Assembly: GCF_019464495.1 (NCBI RefSeq) | Contig: NZ_CP080492.1 | Span: 2,418,001-2,482,000 of the forward strand | Direction: 5' to 3' | From: Leucobacter luti | Lineage (GTDB): Bacteria; Actinomycetota; Actinomycetes; Actinomycetales; Microbacteriaceae | DNA length: 64,000 bases | Part shown: positions 26,846 through 35,385 of the stretch, piece after piece | How the letters are laid out: each line of letters opens with the position of its first letter | Numbering within the stretch: position 1 is the stretch's first letter | Notes under the pieces: generated by a model | What the model was told of the DNA's origin: nothing | Seen by the model: only the letters and a program-made list of their open reading frames with translations | Databases searched by the model: none | Program-made: the position numbers and the translations under genes

Positions 26846-28365
26846 TGCACACCCCGGCACGCCCCCACCGACTGTCCGCCGCTGAACTCATCGCGCTCAC
26901 CGCTGACGAGGGCAGCTACCTCAGCTGGGATGCTCCGCCCGTTGAACCGGATCTCGGCGACGCGTACCGCGCCGAACTCGCCGCAGCAGCCGCGAAGTCC
27001 GGAACCGACGAGTCGATCGTCACTGGGGAAGCGTTGGTGGACGGGCGTCGCGTCGTATTGATCGCCTGCGAGTTCCAGTTCCTCGCTGGCTCCGTGGGCA
27101 CCGCGGCTGCCGAACGTTTCGTGCTCGCCATGGAGCGGGCCACCGCCGAGCGGCTCCCGGTGCTCGCCGCGGTCGCATCGGGCGGCACCCGCATGCAGGA
27201 GGGCACGGTCGCGTTTGTCGCGATGGTCAAGATTGCCGCGTCAGTTGCCGCACACCAGGCGGAGGGCTTGCCATACCTGACCTATTTACGGCACCCGTCC
27301 ACGGGAGGCGCACTTGCCTCCTTCGGGTCGCTCGGCCAGGTGACCGTTGCCGAGCCGGGCGCGCTCGTCGGCTTCCTCGGCCCGAGAGTCTATGAGGCCC
27401 TCTACGGGGAAGCGTTTCCGAGCGGTGTGCAATCAGCGGAGAACCTTGCCCAGCACGGCATCATCGACGGGGTGCTCCCGCCGCAAGATCTGCGCGAGGT
27501 GATCTCGCGGACACTCCGACTGCTGGAGAAGCCGACGCACGCTGCGCTTGTGGCCCGCGCGGCAGATCCGGGCACGGCAGCCTCCGATCCGGCTGGCTCC
27601 GCTGACACCTGGGATTCGGTGACGCGGACGCGGGATCGGGCGAGGCCTGGGCTCCGTGATCTGCTGCGCCACGCGGCCACCGATGTGGTGCCGTTGTCCG
27701 GCACCGGTCAGGGCGAACGCGATCCAGGGCTCTCGCTCTGCCTCGCGCGGTTCGGAGGCGTGCCCTGCGTGGTGGTGGGGCAGGATCGTCGACTGCAGCG
27801 CTCACACGCGCCGCTCGGGCCAGGTGCTCTGCGTGCCGCGAGGCGGGCCATGCACTTGGCGGAGGAACTCAAGCTCCCGCTCGTGACCGTGATCGACACT
27901 CCTGGCGCCGCGCTGTCGCAGACCGCAGAGGAGGGCGGCCTCGCTTCGGAGATCGCACACTGCCTCGCGGATCTGGTGACGCACACCAGCCCGACGCTGT
28001 CTGTGCTGCTCGGAGAGGGGACCGGGGGCGGAGCGCTGGCCCTATTGCCAGCCGACCGCACGCTCGCAGCTGAGCACGCGTGGCTCTCGCCCCTCCCACC
28101 CGAGGGGGCGTCGGCGATTGTGCACCGTGACATCGAGCACGCGCCGGAACTCGCTGAGCAGCAGGGCGTCGCGTCTGCGCGGTTGCGAGCGAACGGGATC
28201 GTGGATCGGATCGTCGCCGAGCTGCCAGACGCCGCGGTCGAGGCGACGGCGTTCTGCGGCCGCCTCGGTGACGCAATCGCGCAAGAGCTTGCGGCACTCA
28301 GCCTGCAGCTCCCCGAGCGCCGCCGAATCCTGCGGTTGGAACGATACCGAACGCTTGGGGTGTAG
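26845..28365 (+). CDS. Fused AccD-AccA-type carboxyltransferase
   Basis: A 506-residue protein with two crotonase-fold halves. The N-terminal half (to about 235) is AccD/beta-like (FLAGSVGTAAAERFVLAMERA, VASGGTRMQEG). The C-terminal half is AccA/alpha-like (VTVIDTPGAALSQTAEEGGL, VLLGEGTGGGALALLPADR, ASAIVHRD). No zinc-finger Cys motif is seen at the N-terminus. It could be the carboxyltransferase of an acyl-CoA carboxylase or, since no biotin carboxylase or biotin carrier lies nearby, act like the decarboxylating MdcD/MdcE subunits of malonate decarboxylase. Its coupling to a CoA-transferase and amidase suggests a dedicated catabolic step. Confidence 0.85.
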   Translation: MHTPARPHRLSAAELIALTADEGSYLSWDAPPVEPDLGDAYRAELAAAAAKSGTDESIVTGEALVDGRRVVLIACEFQFLAGSVGTAAAERFVLAMERATAERLPVLAAVASGGTRMQEGTVAFVAMVKIAASVAAHQAEGLPYLTYLRHPSTGGALASFGSLGQVTVAEPGALVGFLGPRVYEALYGEAFPSGVQSAENLAQHGIIDGVLPPQDLREVISRTLRLLEKPTHAALVARAADPGTAASDPAGSADTWDSVTRTRDRARPGLRDLLRHAATDVVPLSGTGQGERDPGLSLCLARFGGVPCVVVGQDRRLQRSHAPLGPGALRAARRAMHLAEELKLPLVTVIDTPGAALSQTAEEGGLASEIAHCLADLVTHTSPTLSVLLGEGTGGGALALLPADRTLAAEHAWLSPLPPEGASAIVHRDIEHAPELAEQQGVASARLRANGIVDRIVAELPDAAVEATAFCGRLGDAIAQELAALSLQLPERRRILRLERYRTLGV

Positions 28366-28396
28366 CCCCGAAAAGACGGATCGACAGCGACGCAAG

Positions 28397-28432
28397 TTGA
28401 CAGTTAGAGATCTAACACTTAGTCTTCTAACT
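28397..28432 (+). promoter_or_regulatory. marR promoter with internal operator
   Basis: A perfect TTGACA (28397-28402) and TAGTCT (28420-28425) are 17 bases apart, and the ATG follows at 28433, so the mRNA is probably leaderless. The spacer holds the palindrome GTTAGA-GA-TCTAAC (28403-28416). A second, shorter TTAG-N4-CTAA follows at the -10. Binding there would block RNA polymerase, as expected for MarR autorepression. Confidence 0.75.
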
Positions 28433-28879
28433 ATGACCGAATCGCCTCCGGAACTCACCAGCATCCTGGGCCAGCTGCGCTGGCTGGGATGGGCACAGCG
28501 CAAGGCTGGCGAAGACTGGATCCGCGAGCGCGAGCTCAGCCACGAACAGGGCTTCGCGCTCGGATACCTCACTCAGCAGCCAGGCACGATCCAGGCTGAG
28601 CTCGCGCGGGTCACCCGCACGAGTGCCGCAAGCGTGTCAAGTCTCCTGCAGGGGCTTGAACGGCGCGGTTTGATTGAGCGCCGCACCGACCCCGCAAACG
28701 AGCGCCGCAAGCTGGTTTTCGCGACGGCAGCGGGCAGCGAGCTCGTTGCCGGGTTCGATACCGCGCTCGAAGGGATCGAAGATGAGTTGCTCGCCCCGCT
28801 CGATGCTGCCGAGCGCGCGACGCTCCACGCGCTACTCAGCAAGGTAACCGCGGAACTCCCGCAGCCCACGCGCGACTAG
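28433..28879 (+). CDS. MarR-family transcriptional regulator
   Basis: A 148-residue winged-helix repressor. The recognition region is IQAELARVTRTSAASVSSLLQGLERRGLIERR and the wing follows with NERRKLVFATAAG. The open frame extends upstream to 28118 inside the previous gene, but the promoter places the start at 28433. It lies 167 bases before a MATE exporter in the same direction; MarR proteins often control drug exporters, so it probably represses both itself and the exporter. Confidence 0.92.
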   Translation: MTESPPELTSILGQLRWLGWAQRKAGEDWIRERELSHEQGFALGYLTQQPGTIQAELARVTRTSAASVSSLLQGLERRGLIERRTDPANERRKLVFATAAGSELVAGFDTALEGIEDELLAPLDAAERATLHALLSKVTAELPQPTRD

Positions 28880-29046
28880 CGGAGGGCGCAGCACCCGTCC
28901 GCGCGGCCGATCCCGCTGTCGCGGAGGCTGATCTGGCGCGCCAAAAATCTCCGATCTCACCCCACGACTCTCACCACCACCACTGACAGACCCTTCGGCA
29001 CCGACACCGGTCGGAGCTCGATTCGTGCTGCCCGAAAGGAACCACC

Positions 29047-30612
29047 ATGATCGACCCCTCCGCAGGCACCGGCACCGGCACCGGCACCGTCGCAGACACA
29101 GACACAGACACAGACACAGACACAGACACAGACACAGACACAGACGCAGACACAGACACGGGCACGGGCACCGTCCCCGCTCTGACTCGTGCGCCAGACG
29201 CACCCCCCGCTGTGGGCAGCAACCGCTGGTACCTGTCCAGCGCACCGATCCTGCGCTCGCTCATCCATCTCTGTATCCCGATGGCGGCAGCGATGATCGT
29301 CTCAGCGCTCTACAACGTGGTGAATGCAGGCTTCCTCGGTTCCCTGCACGACAGCGCGCTGCTCGCCGCGATTACACTCGGCACCCCCATGCTCGCCCTC
29401 GTCATGGCTGTAGGTGGCATCTTTGGGGTGGGCGGCGGCGCGTTGATCTCCCGCAAGCTCGGCGAGGGCGAACGCGATCCAGCCGCAGCCCAGGGCATCA
29501 AGCACGTCTCCGCGTTCTCGTTCTGGGGTGCAGTGATCAGCGGCGCACTCGTGGCGACAGCCGGTCTGCTTTTCCTCGACCCGCTCGTAACGCTGCTCGG
29601 CGCGGATGCCGCGACCGCTCCTGCCACCCGCGAGTACGCCACAGTAATGCTCATCTTCGTGCCGGTGCTTGCCGCAGCGTTCTGCCTCGAACAGCTCGTG
29701 CGCGCTGAAGGCGCTGCCAAACAAGTGATGATCGGGTTGATCGCTGCTACCGCGATGAACGTGCTCTTCGATATCGTATTCATCCTGGTGCTGCCCTGGG
29801 GCGTGGCGGGAGCTGCGCTGTCAATGGGCCTGGCAAACCTGATCCTCGTGGGGTACTTTGCGACCTGGTTGCACCGCAACAGTGCACACGTGCGGCTCGC
29901 CCCGCGCTGGTTCACACTTTCGCCAGACGTGCTGCGCCCCGTGTTCGGCATCGGCGTTGGCGAACTGCTGCAGGCCGCGTTCATGATCCTGACTACGCTC
30001 GTGCTCAACAACCTCGCGGCCGGGCATGGTGAGCAGGCGCTCGCCGCAATGGGCATCGGGGTGCGGATCGCGCAGGTCCCCGAATTCCTCGTCATGGGAA
30101 TCACAATCGGTGTGCTGCCGCTGCTGGCCTACACGTATGGCAAAGGGGACCGCGCGAGACTGTCCGCTGCGCTGCGCGCTTCGGGTATCTCGGTCGCCGC
30201 GGTCGTGGTGCTGTTCTCAGCGGTGGTGTTCCTGTTCCGGGAGCCGCTGCTTGGTCTGTTCACCGCGGACCCGGCGGTGCTCCTGATCGGGGTGACCGTA
30301 CTGACCGCGCAGCTCGTGGCGACCCTTGCAAACGGCTGCACCGGGCTGCTGAAATCGCTTTTCCAGGCAGCTGGCCGGGTCACGCCGACGATCGTGCTGT
30401 CGATCGTGCAGGGAGTGCTGTTTCTTCCCATCGTGTTCGTGGGAAACCTGTGGTTTGGGCTCGCCGGGATCATCTGGGCACTCACGATCAGCGAAGCGCT
30501 GGTGCTCGTGGCCGCGCTCGTGCTGTGGCTGCTTGCGCGAGCCGGGATTCAACGCGGCCTGGCCGAGGGGAGCGAGGAGCGGGCCGAGGCGGTGCTGGCC
30601 GAGCAGGACTAA
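29047..30612 (+). CDS. MATE-family multidrug exporter
   Basis: A 521-residue MATE transporter with about twelve membrane segments. Family features include ILRSLIHLCIPMAAAMIVSALYNVVNAGFLG, AITLGTPMLALVMAVGGIFGVGGGALISR and EQLVRAEGAAKQVMIGLIAATAMNVLFDIVFI. It exports cationic or other drugs in exchange for Na+ or H+. The ATG has AAAGGAA upstream. The first ~45 residues are a low-complexity cytoplasmic tail of Gly-Thr then Thr-Asp repeats, encoded by hexanucleotide repeats. This tail is not a family feature. The gene is probably regulated by the upstream MarR protein. Confidence 0.93.
   Translation: MIDPSAGTGTGTGTVADTDTDTDTDTDTDTDTDADTDTGTGTVPALTRAPDAPPAVGSNRWYLSSAPILRSLIHLCIPMAAAMIVSALYNVVNAGFLGSLHDSALLAAITLGTPMLALVMAVGGIFGVGGGALISRKLGEGERDPAAAQGIKHVSAFSFWGAVISGALVATAGLLFLDPLVTLLGADAATAPATREYATVMLIFVPVLAAAFCLEQLVRAEGAAKQVMIGLIAATAMNVLFDIVFILVLPWGVAGAALSMGLANLILVGYFATWLHRNSAHVRLAPRWFTLSPDVLRPVFGIGVGELLQAAFMILTTLVLNNLAAGHGEQALAAMGIGVRIAQVPEFLVMGITIGVLPLLAYTYGKGDRARLSAALRASGISVAAVVVLFSAVVFLFREPLLGLFTADPAVLLIGVTVLTAQLVATLANGCTGLLKSLFQAAGRVTPTIVLSIVQGVLFLPIVFVGNLWFGLAGIIWALTISEALVLVAALVLWLLARAGIQRGLAEGSEERAEAVLAEQD
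29065..29160 (+). repeat. Two hexanucleotide tandem-repeat tracts inside the MATE gene
   Basis: Four GGCACC units (29065-29088) are followed, after GTCGCA, by eleven GACACA-type units (29095-29160) with one GACGCA and a last GACACG. They encode Gly-Thr and Asp-Thr repeats. Because each unit is six bases, gain or loss changes tail length but never the reading frame. Confidence 0.95.
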
Positions 30613-30643
30613 GCGGGTGGCCACGGGAGCATGGGGGATTCTC

Positions 30644-30701
30644 GAGGGAAGGGGTGAATTACGGTGAAATCACCATTCTCTCGGAACACCCCCATTCCCT
30701 C
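30644..30701. terminator. Hairpin between the convergent MATE and NagD-like genes
   Basis: Imperfect arms (GAGGGAAGGGGTG against its near complement) enclose a second small stem, GGTG-AAAT-CACC (30663-30674). It lies between two convergent stops and may terminate both genes. Confidence 0.5.
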
Positions 30702-30755
30702 GTGCCGCGCGCACGCGTTCGTGGGAGGGGCAGCGCCGCTCGCGCCGACTGGCCG

Positions 30756-31547
30756 CTACTGGAGCAGCTCGGCGACGGAGGTCAGAACCTCGTCAGGCCG
30801 GAAGGGGAAGCGTTCGATCTCGGCCGCGTCAGCGATTCCGGTCATCACGAGCACGGTGTGCAGCCCAGCCTCCATGCCGGCCACAATGTCGGTGTCCATG
30901 CGGTCGCCGATCATGCCGGTGTTGTGTGAGTGCGCGCCGATCTTGTTCAGCGCCGAGCGGAACATCATCGGATTTGGCTTCCCCACGATGTACGGCTCCA
31001 TGCCGGTTGCCTTCGTGATGAGCGCGTTGATTGCGCCGGTCGCGGGCATCGGGCCGTCCTGGCTGGGGCCCGTCGCATCAGGATTGGTTGAGATGAAGCG
31101 CGCGCCCCTACTGATAAGCCGGATCGCTTTCGTGATCGCCTCAAACGAGTAGTTGCGCGTCTCGCCGATCACCACGAAGTCCGGGTCGGTCTCCGTCATG
31201 ACGTATCCGGCATCGTGCAGCGCGGTGAGGATCCCGGCTTCACCGATGACGAATGCGGTGCCACCTGGCTTCTGCTGTTTCAGGAACGCAGCCGTTGCGA
31301 GCGCGCTCGTCCAAATCCGATCCTCCGGGACGTCAATCCCAGAGCTCGAGAGCCGCGCGCTGAGATCCCGCGCGGTGAAGATCGAGTTGTTCGTGAGCAC
31401 GAGATAGGGCATCTCTTGCTCGCGCCAGTGCTCGAGCAACTCGGCTGCCCCGGGAATTGCCCGGTTCTCATGGACGAGCACGCCGTCCATGTCGGTGAGC
31501 CAGCACTCGATGTCGCCGCGACGGGGGTGGATCGCTCTCTCGGTCAT
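30756..31547 (-). CDS. NagD-like HAD-IIA phosphatase
   Basis: A ~263-residue haloacid-dehalogenase phosphatase of the NagD subgroup. Motif I is LTDMDGVLVHE, motif II LTNNS, the lysine of motif III is in VGKPNPMMF, and motif IV is MIGDRMDTDIVAGMEAG. Such enzymes dephosphorylate nucleotides or small sugar phosphates. The start at 31547 fits the homology; only a weak GAGGG precedes it, and an in-frame GTG or ATG upstream (31589) is possible. It is convergent with the MATE gene and has no functional link visible with the peptide transporter genes upstream. Confidence 0.9.
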   Translation of the reverse strand: MTERAIHPRRGDIECWLTDMDGVLVHENRAIPGAAELLEHWREQEMPYLVLTNNSIFTARDLSARLSSSGIDVPEDRIWTSALATAAFLKQQKPGGTAFVIGEAGILTALHDAGYVMTETDPDFVVIGETRNYSFEAITKAIRLISRGARFISTNPDATGPSQDGPMPATGAINALITKATGMEPYIVGKPNPMMFRSALNKIGAHSHNTGMIGDRMDTDIVAGMEAGLHTVLVMTGIADAAEIERFPFRPDEVLTSVAELLQ

Positions 31548-31681
31548 GCCCTCAGCGTAGTCCGCGCACGTTAACGGAAGGTTGCCCACGCCGCGCGGCG
31601 CCGCGAGATGTCCGGCGGGCGGATCGCGAAGTGGGGCACGCGGGGCGGGGACCCGGGGACCCGGGGCTCTGATAAGGACGG

Positions 31682-31715
31682 CCTCGCCCCTCGCCCCTCG
31701 CCCCTCGCCCCTCGC
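31682..31715. repeat. Heptanucleotide tandem repeat
   Basis: Just under five copies of CCTCGCC stand between the phosphatase start and the end of the peptide-transporter operon. Just before it (about 31647-31668) is a short duplication of GACCCGGGG. The 7-base unit would change the frame if translated, but no gene covers it. Confidence 0.85.
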
Positions 31716-31763
31716 GCCCGCCGCGCCGTGTTCCCCGGCCCACCCGCGCGCATGCTCCGCTTC

Positions 31764-32597
31764 TTAGACCGCGCGTCCCACGAGCTCCGGCACCGCACTC
31801 AACAGTTCCAGAGTGTATGGATTCTCCGGCGCGGTCCACACACGCTCAGTCGGGCCCTGCTCGACGAACTTTCCAGCTCGCATCACAGCGGTGTGGTCGG
31901 CAATGGTCGCGACGACGGCGAGATCGTGTGAAATGATCACCATCCCAATCTGCAGATCATCGACGAGCTTGCGCAGCAGTGAGCCGACGTGCTTTTGCGA
32001 GGACGCGTCCAACGCGGAGATCGGCTCGTCTGCCACAATGACGCGCGGCCTCGTGAGGAGCGCCTTCGCGATCGCGATGCGTTGCCGCTGCCCGCCGGAG
32101 AGGGCGTGCGGGTAGCGATCCCGGAGCGTGGGATCGAGGCCCACCCGCTCGAGCACGTCGGTGATCTCGGCGAGGCGCGCTTCGGAGGTGCCACGCTCGC
32201 CCCGTGCCCGCGCCGCTGCGTTCCACACTTCTTCGAGCTGTTGCACGATCCTGCGGCGTGGGTTGAGTGAGGCGTAGGGATCCTGAAACACCATCTGGAG
32301 CGGGATCAACTGGCTGGCGCGACGCTTGAGTGGCAGCGGCGAGACCTCATTGCCCAGAAAGCGAATGGATCCGCTGCTGAGCTTGTTGATTCCGACCAGC
32401 GCCCGTGCGAGCGACGATTTTCCGCAGCCACTCTCACCAACGATGCCCAGGATCTCCCCGGGACGCACGGTCAGGCCGACTCCCTGGACGGCGATGAACC
32501 GTCCTTTCCCCTTGATGCGATAGCTCACGACCGCATCCTGGACTTCCAGCAGGGGTTCCGCGGATGTGACAGCTGTGCTGAGTGTTGCAGCGGTCAT
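31764..32597 (-). CDS. Dpp/Opp-type ABC transporter ATP-binding protein (OppF-like)
   Basis: A 277-residue ATPase with Walker A GESGCGKSS, signature LSGGQRQRI and Walker B VIVADEPISALD. QMVFQDPYASLNPRR is typical of the peptide/nickel transporter family. It is the last gene of a five-gene importer operon; its start overlaps the stop of the preceding ATPase gene by four bases. The usual C-terminal extension with an oligopeptide-transporter motif is short here. Confidence 0.93.
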   Translation of the reverse strand: MTAATLSTAVTSAEPLLEVQDAVVSYRIKGKGRFIAVQGVGLTVRPGEILGIVGESGCGKSSLARALVGINKLSSGSIRFLGNEVSPLPLKRRASQLIPLQMVFQDPYASLNPRRRIVQQLEEVWNAAARARGERGTSEARLAEITDVLERVGLDPTLRDRYPHALSGGQRQRIAIAKALLTRPRVIVADEPISALDASSQKHVGSLLRKLVDDLQIGMVIISHDLAVVATIADHTAVMRAGKFVEQGPTERVWTAPENPYTLELLSAVPELVGRAV

Positions 32598-33400
32598 GAG
32601 TGAATCTCCTTGGGAAGGGGCCAGGGGACCTGCGGGACGGCGTCAAGCAGCACGCGCGTGTAGGGATGCTGGGGATTACGGAACACCGAATCGGCCTGAC
32701 CAGCTTCGACGATTTCCCCGTTGCGGAACACGTTAAGGCGGTCCGCGATCGAGCTGAGCATCGCGAGGTCGTGGGTCACGAAGATGATGCCCATGCCGCT
32801 CTCGCGGCGGAGCTCATCGAGGAGCGCGATGATCCCGGTGCGGATATTGGCGTCGAGCGCGGTCGTGGGTTCGTCGGCGATCAATAGTTTGGGGCCGCAC
32901 GCGAGCGCAATCGCAATGGACACGCGCTGCTTCATGCCGCCAGACAGCTGGTGCGCATACTGACCGAGGAGCCGCTTGGGCTCCCGCAAGTGCACGCGTT
33001 CCAAGAGCTCGATCGCGCGTGCTTCCGCCTGCGCCTTCCTCAGACCGAGGTGCAGGCGCAGGTGATCGGTGAGCTGTTCCCCGAGTTTGAGCATCGGGTG
33101 GAGGCTCGAGGATGGATCCTGCAGCACCATGGCGATTTCGCGCCCGCGTGTGCGCTCCCACTCGCGGCGGCTCTGTGTCAAGAGTTCGCGGCCGTTGAAC
33201 ACGAGGGACCCGGATGCGGAGAGGCCGTCGGGCAAGAGGCCGAGGAGGCTGAGACCGGTGAGCGTCTTTCCGGAGCCACTTTCGCCGACGACGCCGACGA
33301 CTTCGCCGGCTTCCACAGTGAACGACACATCGGAAACGAGCGGGTCGCCCAGGCCGCTGCTGCGTTGGATGCGAAGGCGGTCAATACTCAGGAGCGTCAT
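32594..33400 (-). CDS. Dpp/Opp-type ABC transporter ATP-binding protein (OppD-like)
   Basis: A 268-residue ATPase with Walker A GESGSGKTL, signature LSGGMKQRV and Walker B LLIADEPTTALD. VLQDPSSSLHPMLKLGEQL is the family Q-loop region. Start and stop overlap the adjacent genes by four bases on each side, indicating tight translational coupling. It forms the ATPase heterodimer with the OppF-like protein. Confidence 0.93.
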   Translation of the reverse strand: MTLLSIDRLRIQRSSGLGDPLVSDVSFTVEAGEVVGVVGESGSGKTLTGLSLLGLLPDGLSASGSLVFNGRELLTQSRREWERTRGREIAMVLQDPSSSLHPMLKLGEQLTDHLRLHLGLRKAQAEARAIELLERVHLREPKRLLGQYAHQLSGGMKQRVSIAIALACGPKLLIADEPTTALDANIRTGIIALLDELRRESGMGIIFVTHDLAMLSSIADRLNVFRNGEIVEAGQADSVFRNPQHPYTRVLLDAVPQVPWPLPKEIHS

Positions 33401-34284
33401 GCGGCGCCTCCGCTCTCAGTGAGACGTGGTTCGAGGTTGTCACGAATTGCGTCGCCGATGATGTTGAACGCCAGCACGACCGTGACGATGGCGATGCCCG
33501 GCGCGATAGCCAGCCACCACTGGTCGAAGTACTGCACTGCGCCCGAGATCATCGAACCCCACTCCGGGGCAGGAGGAACAGCACCGAGCCCCAGGAACGA
33601 CAGGCCTGCGAGAAACAGGATCGCTGAGCCGATGTCGAGCATCGCGAGCACGAGAACTGACCCGCTGACCGCTGGGAGAAGATCGACGAAGATCGAACGG
33701 AAGGGGCCGACTCCCGAGAGTCGGTTGGAGAGCACGAACTCCGATTCGCGCAGGGCGAGCACTATCGATCGGACCGCGCGTGCGTACGCGGGCCACCAGC
33801 TGACTGCCGCGGCAATCACCGCATTCTGGATGCTCGGGCCGAGCGCTGCGGCGATCGCCATGGCGAGAATGATGCCAGGAAATGCGAACACCAGGTCAGC
33901 GATGCGCATCAAGACTTCATCGATCCAGCCGCCGAAGAATCCGGCGATGAGCCCGATCGTTGTACCGATGAGTGCGGCGGCGGCGACGATCATGAGACCG
34001 TTCGGAACCGACGTGCGTGCGGCAGCCAGCGTGCGGCTGAGATTGTCGCGACCGAGCGCGTCAGTTCCGAGCAGGAAATTCCCGTCGGGTGCGGTGAGCG
34101 CGGGGCCCACGGTCGCGAGTGGATCATACGGGGTGAGGGCCGGGATGAGGATCATCACGAGCCAGCCCAGGAGTACGACCCCTGAGGCGACCATCGTGGG
34201 AGTGCGTAGCCACTTGGGGATACGCCGGCGCGGATCGCGAGCCTGGGGGGCGGCGATCATCGAGATCACGTCTGTGCGGCTCAT
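33397..34284 (-). CDS. Dpp/Opp-type ABC transporter permease (DppC-like)
   Basis: A 295-residue permease with about six membrane segments. The N-terminal NFLLGTDALGRDNLSRTLAA is the DppC hallmark, and the coupling loop is NRLSGVGPFRSIFVDLLPAV. A much longer open frame continues upstream to 35106, but that part overlaps the preceding permease gene; the family start is ATG 34284, four bases into that gene's end. Confidence 0.93.
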   Translation of the reverse strand: MSRTDVISMIAAPQARDPRRRIPKWLRTPTMVASGVVLLGWLVMILIPALTPYDPLATVGPALTAPDGNFLLGTDALGRDNLSRTLAAARTSVPNGLMIVAAAALIGTTIGLIAGFFGGWIDEVLMRIADLVFAFPGIILAMAIAAALGPSIQNAVIAAAVSWWPAYARAVRSIVLALRESEFVLSNRLSGVGPFRSIFVDLLPAVSGSVLVLAMLDIGSAILFLAGLSFLGLGAVPPAPEWGSMISGAVQYFDQWWLAIAPGIAIVTVVLAFNIIGDAIRDNLEPRLTESGGAA

Positions 34285-35366
34285 TGGATCCGGATCCTTG
34301 GGTCGAATGCCGAGGCGAGAATGTCGGCGAGGAAATTGACGGCGAGGAAAATCACCGCGATCACCACGGAGATGCCAGTGATGGCAGTGATGTCGAGGTT
34401 CGTGGCGGACCGGTAGGCGTACTGGCCGAGGCCGCCCCAGGCGAAGATCTGCTCGACATACACGGTTGCGGCGAGGAGAAAACCAAACGAGAGCGCGGTG
34501 ACCGTGATGATCGGGCTTGATGCACTCCGTACCGCGTAGCGCATCAGCACGCGAGTGCTGGGGAGGCCTTTCACGCGCGCGGCCTTGACCGCGTCCGTGT
34601 TGAGACCGTCGAGGACCGCACTGCGGGTGAAGCGCAGCACCATGCCGAGGTTTGACAGTGCCAGGACGGTGGCAGGCAGGATGAGGTGGCTGATCGCGGA
34701 TCCCCACGCCGCAAAGTCTCCGACGAGAAGCGCGTCTATTGTGTAGAAGCCGGTCACCGTCGGTGGTGGGGTGACGCTGGCATCGAGCCGCCCGCTCCCC
34801 GGCAACCATCCGAGCTGCCGGAAGAAGACGGTCGAGCCAACGAGCGCAATCCAGTAGGTCGGCAGGCTGACGCCAAGGAGTGAGATCAGGCGCGCGACCT
34901 GATCCGGCCACCGATTGCGTGCGTTGGCTGCGATGATCCCGAGCGAGACACCGATGAGCACGGACAGCACCGTGGCCCACACCACCAGTTCCAGCGTCGC
35001 CGGCGCGTACTTGGCGAGATCTGCTGCGATCGGTTGCCCAGTCTGCTGCGAGATGCCGAGATCGCCGCGCACGAGGCCGCCGAGGTAGCGCAGATACTGC
35101 TCCCAAATCGGCAGATTCAGGCCAAACTTCTCGCGGAAGGCCGCGACAGCCTCGGGGTTGGCGAGCGCCTGCTGGCTGAGATTCGCGGTCTCCGGCCGAA
35201 GCGGGACGATCACTCCGAGCCCGAACGAGACGATCGTGATGCCGAACAGGGTAATCAAGGAAGTGCCCAGGCGGCGCAGGATGAATCGGCCGTAGCCGTT
35301 CCCGCCGCCCTTCTCCGGGGCGGACGTTGTCGCGTCCGCCCCGGTTTCAGAGAGTGTGTGAGTCAC
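34281..35366 (-). CDS. Dpp/Opp-type ABC transporter permease (DppB-like)
   Basis: A 361-residue permease. RFILRRLGTSLITLFGITIVSFGL is the typical first membrane segment, and AARVKGLPSTRVLMRYAVRSASSPII is the coupling loop. GTG 35366, 19 bases after the binding-protein stop, is the best start; no strong ribosome site is visible. The ~24 residues before the first membrane helix are long, Thr/Ala/Gly-rich and unusual. Confidence 0.9.
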   Translation of the reverse strand: MTHTLSETGADATTSAPEKGGGNGYGRFILRRLGTSLITLFGITIVSFGLGVIVPLRPETANLSQQALANPEAVAAFREKFGLNLPIWEQYLRYLGGLVRGDLGISQQTGQPIAADLAKYAPATLELVVWATVLSVLIGVSLGIIAANARNRWPDQVARLISLLGVSLPTYWIALVGSTVFFRQLGWLPGSGRLDASVTPPPTVTGFYTIDALLVGDFAAWGSAISHLILPATVLALSNLGMVLRFTRSAVLDGLNTDAVKAARVKGLPSTRVLMRYAVRSASSPIITVTALSFGFLLAATVYVEQIFAWGGLGQYAYRSATNLDITAITGISVVIAVIFLAVNFLADILASAFDPRIRIQ

Positions 35367-35385
35367 GGTGCTGATATCCGAACGC

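Noticed and set aside
28957-29268. Open frames on the minus strand rich in Cys-Val or Ser-Val repeats
   Set aside because: They are antisense readings of the hexanucleotide repeats within the MATE gene. The sense frame gives a full transporter.
34285-35106. Long N-terminal extension of the DppC-like permease frame
   Set aside because: It lies antiparallel in frame to nothing known and overlaps the DppB-like gene on the same strand, which has clear family motifs.
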